NCBI GenBank assembly: GCA_033239525.1
Contig: BSYO01000009.1
Coordinates: 18,187,299-18,251,298 of the forward strand
Source: Nepenthes gracilis
Lineage: Eukaryota > Streptophyta > Magnoliopsida > Caryophyllales > Nepenthaceae
DNA: 64,000 bases
Reading direction: 5' to 3'
The notes beneath the pieces are model-generated. The model had not been told where the DNA came from. It made no database searches and was given only the letters and a program-made list of their open reading frames with translations. Positions 59,774 through 64,000 of the stretch are shown here, piece by piece (the stretch's first letter is position 1; every line of letters starts with the position of its first letter). Both the position numbers and the translations under genes were made by a program.

Positions 59774-60894
59774 TGTTGTGTCATTGGATTTTGGTTTCAG
59801 TATGGATGAGGACTCGAAAGTAGAGCAATATAAATATGGTGTTTAACTAGAAGGGAGAGAGAGAGATAATGACACGTGGCGTTTTTATATAAAAAGTATT
59901 CTTTTAAATGAGAGAAAAAAATCATGAGATTTGAAATTTGAGAATGATTTTACTATTCAAATGTTTGAGTACAAAGAGTGAAGAATAAAGTGTACGGTGA
60001 ATTTCAAGGATCGCTCTTACAAACACAGGTGTTCTCTTTGTTGGAAGCGTGAGTTGCTAGCCTTTCCTCTCTCTATGGGCATAAATGCAAGTGTAGTAAA
60101 TTCGGGGTCCTTTGTTTGTTACATAGTAAAAGTGATTGAGTCCTCCTGTATTGAGCGGCCACCTGGAGGTGGCATGTGCAGTGGAGCCTACTACCAATTC
60201 TACAAATTCATCTTAGCGTGTCAGAAAAATTGCGTGCATGTGGGCTGATTCTGTGAAATGTCACTTCAGCAGTAATCACACCTACTTTATAGGCCATCAT
60301 TCATTGTAAAGACGCGTGTTGCAAAGATTGCGCGTACTTTTGTGAAAGTTAATAATCTGAGTTGGCGTTCTCGGTCGTCCTGAGCTTCTTTTCTACGCTT
60401 GTGCCGCTGGAAACTTCTCAGAATCCGCATCCTTGATGAACGCTTTGGCCACCCTCGAGTCAGCAGACTTTTAGCGCTAAATGTTCTCGTTTTCATCGAA
60501 GTCTTTAGTCTTTGTCATATCCATGGTCGTTTGGTGACAAACATCCACAAGCTTCAACCGAGGACTTGTGTAGCATTGGGTCTTCGGGCTCTTAGAGCTA
60601 TATCCTCTGGGCTATGTCCTTGGGATTTTATTAGAGTCCTTGATCTCTTACGAAGTCCTCGAGACTCTTACGGAGTCCTCGAGACACTTACGGAGTCCTC
60701 GAGCTTCCAAAACTAAGCCAATCACTCGGACCAATTCAGATCTTTGGGTTTCCTAGGTCGTGTACCTAAGTCCTTGGGCCTTTTGTGTTAATTTAGCCTC
60801 TTTGGCCAAATCAGTCTTATGAACCTCTTAGGATGCGAGCCTAATTCGCGAAAATGGGTTCCTTGATTGAGCATTGGGTATCTAGTACCCATCA
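59774..60894 (+). mobile_element. 5' LTR of a gypsy-type element running to the right edge
   Basis: Starts TGTTGTGTCATTGG and ends TAGTACCCATCA (1121 bp). It resembles the solo LTR at 44722-45448 in the AATGACACGTGGC-like, GAGAAAAAAATCATG, and GGTGTC/GTGTCA blocks. No target duplicate follows its end; instead CTAGCCCCCTATACC, possibly a decayed TGGCGCC-type primer-binding site, leads to a gag-like gene, so this is the 5' LTR rather than a solo LTR. It contains a 20-bp repeat at 60631-60710. The 3' LTR must lie beyond 64000 or be lost. Confidence 0.65.
60631..60710. repeat. 20-bp tandem repeat with CTCGAG cores, 4 copies
   Basis: Exact 20-bp register: units start at 60631, 60651, 60671 and 60691, with consensus CGGAGTCCTCGAGACTCTTA. 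The last three contain the palindrome CTCGAG. It lies inside the LTR at 59774-60894. Confidence 0.9.
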
Positions 60895-61418
60895 CTAGCC
60901 CCCTATACCAAAAGGTTCGAGAATCTTTACCTTTGGCATGTGTGACTCTGGGATTGTCCTGAGTTTTCAGAACTCCTTTCTTGTTCACAGCATAATGCTT
61001 CGATTTTTAAGAGCAAGTTTCCAAATGTCTGTGAACTTTTCTTGAATGGCTTAGCTAGAGCCCATCTAATAAAGTGATTATTACTTGATGGCTGAGGAAA
61101 GCATTCGAGGATATTGTTGGAATCAATGATATGCATTGGCATTATTAGCGGACATTCATCTTGGGTCCAAGGTACTACGTTGTGCCGCCATTTGGCGTAT
61201 TAAAAGCACACTAACCTGGTGCATTAATTGCGGCCTTGGGAAGGGAAGGACCATCATTGCCAGCAACTTGTGGGGTGTTGACACATGGCAAGGCATTTAA
61301 TGACGCATGCCTTTTTGAATTTTGCTGGCCATTTAAACCATTCCTTCCTTCGCCATTTCATTTGCACGCCCGAAATTTTCTAAGTGCTTGAAATTTTCTA
61401 TACTTTCAGGCTTTTCAT

Positions 61419-63490
61419 TTGGAAATTTCCTCCCCATTCTTCATTTTCTCAGACCTTTTGGCTAATCATGAAGCCATTCAAGCACGGTATAGGATCCCAT
61501 GCTTGATGGGCATAGTGGTTCTTGATGCCCACGAGAGAGCTTGTAGCCCTCCTGACGACTTTATTACTATCTACGAAGTTCATTGTAAATGTGGTCTTCG
61601 ATATCCCGTATTCTTAGAGTTTTTTGAGTTGATGAGGGACCTTCAAGTCACTGTGGCCAGACTTTAACCCAACGCCGTGAGGTATCTGGTTTCACTTTGC
61701 GTCTTTGCTCGTTGCCACCATAAGATCTTTGACGCCGTGGCATTGAAGGCCATTATGAGGTTTACCCATGGGCAGGATTGGATTGTAATTACTCATCGCT
61801 CTGAGTTCCTTGCATCAGCGGTGGAAACCCTAATTCCACTAAGCAATGGAAGGATAAATTCTTTTTCCTTGGAGTTCGCGAGAATTTGGCTATCCCCTTT
61901 GAGTGGGGGAACGTGGAGTCCAAATTTTGCACGGACGCCACGTCCGGGGAAAGGGCTGCAGCGAAGGACTTTACGGACTTGCTGTTGGCCAACCTTGGTT
62001 CTTTTAATTAGAACAAGAAGAGTATGTGGTTGAGATCCGAGTCCATGGAGAAGGCCAAGTGGGAGCCTCAACCCGAGGACTCTGGTGCCCCTTCTGCTCC
62101 TTTGGAAAAGAAGAAGAAGAAAAAGAAGAAGAGTAGAGCTCTCAGGATTGAGAAGCTGTCGGCGTCGATAAAAAAGAACCGTTGTACGGAGACCTTGGAG
62201 CGTCCCACAGTGATCATTGAGTACCCTTCATCTTCTGACGATGACTCAACTCTTATTGAGCGCCTGATATGGAAGAAGGGTCCTGTCCAAGGAGCTGAAG
62301 GCGCCGGGCCATCAGTTGTTGTGGAGCTTGTGAAGCAGCCCTCCGAAGTTGTAGGCCTGTCTGTGGAACCTTTTGATGCCCCTCCTCCTCTTTATGAGCC
62401 TTACTTGATATTCCTACCATTTTTCACTAGAGAGGCCTCAAATTGGATTAACAATCCATCGGAGGACATTATCAATGGACGAGCAGAGGAGGAGATTGAG
62501 GTGACTCAGGCCGAGGAAGCAATGATGATGACTTCGACGACGATTGCTAAGACCGTTGAGGTCGAGGACAGCTTGGCGACGGAGTTGCCCACTGGTGAGA
62601 CTGCTGAGTTCCCTTGCCTTGCCATCCAAATCTTCAGCTCAATTGAGCTCTCGCCTGAGGTCCATGACGAAGCCCTGGTCAAGGACGTCGTTGGGACTTT
62701 ACACGCTGTGGAAGCGGAGTCTGGGGCTGCATACCATCTTATAGCGGCCGAGCCCCCAGCCCTTGGTCTTGTTGAAGTTGTCCTTGCGATCGAGGCCATA
62801 GCTAAAGTTTCTGTGGTGTAGGAGGTAGCTGCAATTGGGCCAACTGAGTCCAAGGCCCCTAGAGAGGAGAGTTCAACCCGGAGCTCTCTCATCTCGGAGG
62901 TACTTTTTTACTCTCTTTCAAGCTTTTTGGTCATTTGCTTATGTGCCTTAATGACCCACATTTTTTTGTAGCTTTATAAGCTGGTTGGCAGTCTTGATCT
63001 GATCATTGGCGATGCTGCCCAGACTCTTAGGGTCTCAGAGGAACGCGCCAAAAGTCTTGAGCTTGAGCTTGCCGAATCCAAGAGCAGAATTTCTTCCCTT
63101 GAGGATTTGCTGAGGGTCGGAGAGCAGCTGTACGACTCCGTTGTTGAATATCTGAGGGCTTAGGAGCAACTGAACGTCTCTCTCTAAGACAGGAATCTCC
63201 AGTTGGAGGAGGAGCTCATGGCCTTGCTAAAGCCCAAGGATATCGAATCGGCTCTGGAGCGCAAGTATTTGGACACCATTAGGATGTGCTGCCGCATCAT
63301 GAAGATTTGGGTCCTGAGGTTTCCGACTTGTGTGTTCGATCCGAGGAATGCCAGTGCTCAACTCAAGGTTGACCTAGTTTCCCCTCAGCCACAAAGTGGG
63401 ACTCCGACCCCTCTTGGCCAGTACCCTCCAGTCAGGTTGAACATTCCGAGCAGCCAAGATTGTTGGACCAGCCAGGGGCTTCGGGATAGT
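61419..63490 (+). pseudogene. gag-like gene of 'putative gypsy type transposon' class, decayed, with an intron
   Basis: Presumed structural gene of the element beginning at 59774. The N-terminal part (about 61500-61760) reads ERACSPPDDFITIYEVH, then CGLRYPVFLEFFELMRDLQV, then NAVRYLVSLCVFARC, the pattern of the plant domain named putative gypsy type transposon (Transposase_28 in Pfam). It has a TAA at 61665, a frame change near 61900, and a TAG at 62009. The middle (62024-62821) is lysine-rich, then acidic and low-complexity, ending in a TAG. A GT-AG intron of 72 bp fits 62900-62971. After it comes a coiled coil (KSLELELAESKSRISSLEDL, then LQLEEELMALL) with stops at 63161 and 63185. The first in-frame ATG is unclear. 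At least five lesions make it non-functional. Confidence 0.7.
62900..62971 (+). other. Predicted spliceosomal intron in the gag-like gene
   Basis: GAG|GTACTTTTTT at the left and a T-rich TTTTTTTGTAG|CTT at the right. It removes 72 bp including an in-frame stop and joins ...SLISE to LYKLVGSLDL, keeping the frame. Confidence 0.55.
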
Positions 63491-64000
63491 TTTGTATATT
63501 TTTCTTTACTGTACATCATTGTTGTAAGCAATATATATATGAATGAAATCCATATTCTCCCTTACAGTGCAATCTCTTTCATTTTACTTAGGTTGCTTTT
63601 AAGTTTGGTTCTTTGTTGGACTTGTGCCCATAAAAAATTTTTCTTTTACGAGCTATGTGTCCGAACCTTTTGACCATTGTTGGTTGAAGATACTACCTTT
63701 AGGGTCTTTGCATGCTTGCCTTTTTTTAAACCCCCTAAGTTTTTTAAATTCAGCCTATTGTGAGCTGCTTGGTGTGGTTGTCAAGTTTTCGAACTAGACC
63801 TCTTAATGAGCCGCTTAGACGTGGTCGAGTTTTTGAGTACGACCTCTTAATGGCCTAGGTCTTATATATTTACGAAATAACATGCAAACACACGATCGAA
63901 TGTGAAACAGTTATTAAGTAAAAACTGTTATTTTATTAATGAAATAGGATACAAGTATGTCAAATGATACAATCAACTATACCTGTGTGTTGTCTATATT
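63491..64000. other. Downstream part of the same element, no coding motif
   Basis: T-rich sequence with two similar GAGC.GCTT...GTGGT blocks at about 63760 and 63808 and a duplicated TA.GACCTCTTAATG.(G)CC at about 63797 and 63840. Probably untranslated internal sequence continuing past the window. Confidence 0.4.

Noticed and set aside
62506..62892. 128-codon minus-strand frame
   Set aside because: Antisense shadow of the gag-like pseudogene, made possible by its low-complexity Glu/Val/Ala sequence.
1..64000. tRNA, rRNA, CRISPR, bacterial operon or organellar sequence
   Set aside because: No cloverleaf with a GGTTCGA-type T-arm, no rRNA landmarks, no regular spacer arrays and no prokaryote-like gene spacing were found on reading; a tRNAscan and rRNA search would confirm.

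Overview
The window looks like nuclear DNA of a flowering plant, most likely a eudicot. It is strongly AT-rich, has few genes, and contains plant-type LTR retrotransposons (Ty1/copia and Ty3/gypsy), TATA-box/W-box promoters and an AP2/ERF (DREB-type) transcription factor. Nothing bacterial or organellar was seen. I cannot name the species.

Only three intact protein-coding genes can be supported. Two (6204-6689 and 11731-12198, both +) are diverged tandem paralogs. They encode small (161 and 155 residue) soluble proteins sharing a helical block centred on MLEKDMRLE...RRLDDP.VS.MW; I do not recognise the family. The third (36917-37528, -) is an intronless DREB-subfamily AP2/ERF factor.

Most other recognisable sequence is LTR retrotransposon debris. 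One family with termini TGATG...CATCA (about 0.9-1.05 kb) left solo LTRs with exact 5-bp target-site duplications (TSDs) at 8070-9120, 9476-10491, 19196-20225 (inverted) and 33217-34130. A further copy, 21705-32694, is split by a 10-kb nested insertion. A rearranged gypsy element of this group, with gag and partial pol, lies at 12843-16189. Related LTRs are the solo copy 44722-45448 and the 5' LTR 59774-60894; the latter precedes a decayed gag-like gene of the 'putative gypsy type transposon' class that runs towards the right edge. A second, minus-oriented group (+ strand ends TGTSAC...TTACA) gives a 3.4-kb solo LTR at 2362-5770, the LTR part ending at 1754, and the nested block 21854-31870, where a reverse-transcriptase remnant (27197-27613, -) is readable. 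A 5'-complete, 3'-truncated copia element occupies about 38300-42238, and a copia-like solo LTR lies at 52462-53194.

The window therefore reads as a small gene pair and one DREB gene separated by layered, mostly inactivated retroelements, several of which carry minisatellites (47, 50, 61 and 20 bp units). The blocks 16251-19190, 42258-44716, 45454-52456 and 53200-59768 hold no gene I can support. The items most worth a second look are the unrecognised paralog pair, the three-level nest, and the gypsy element whose 3' end appears to have been deleted through a CATCA microhomology.
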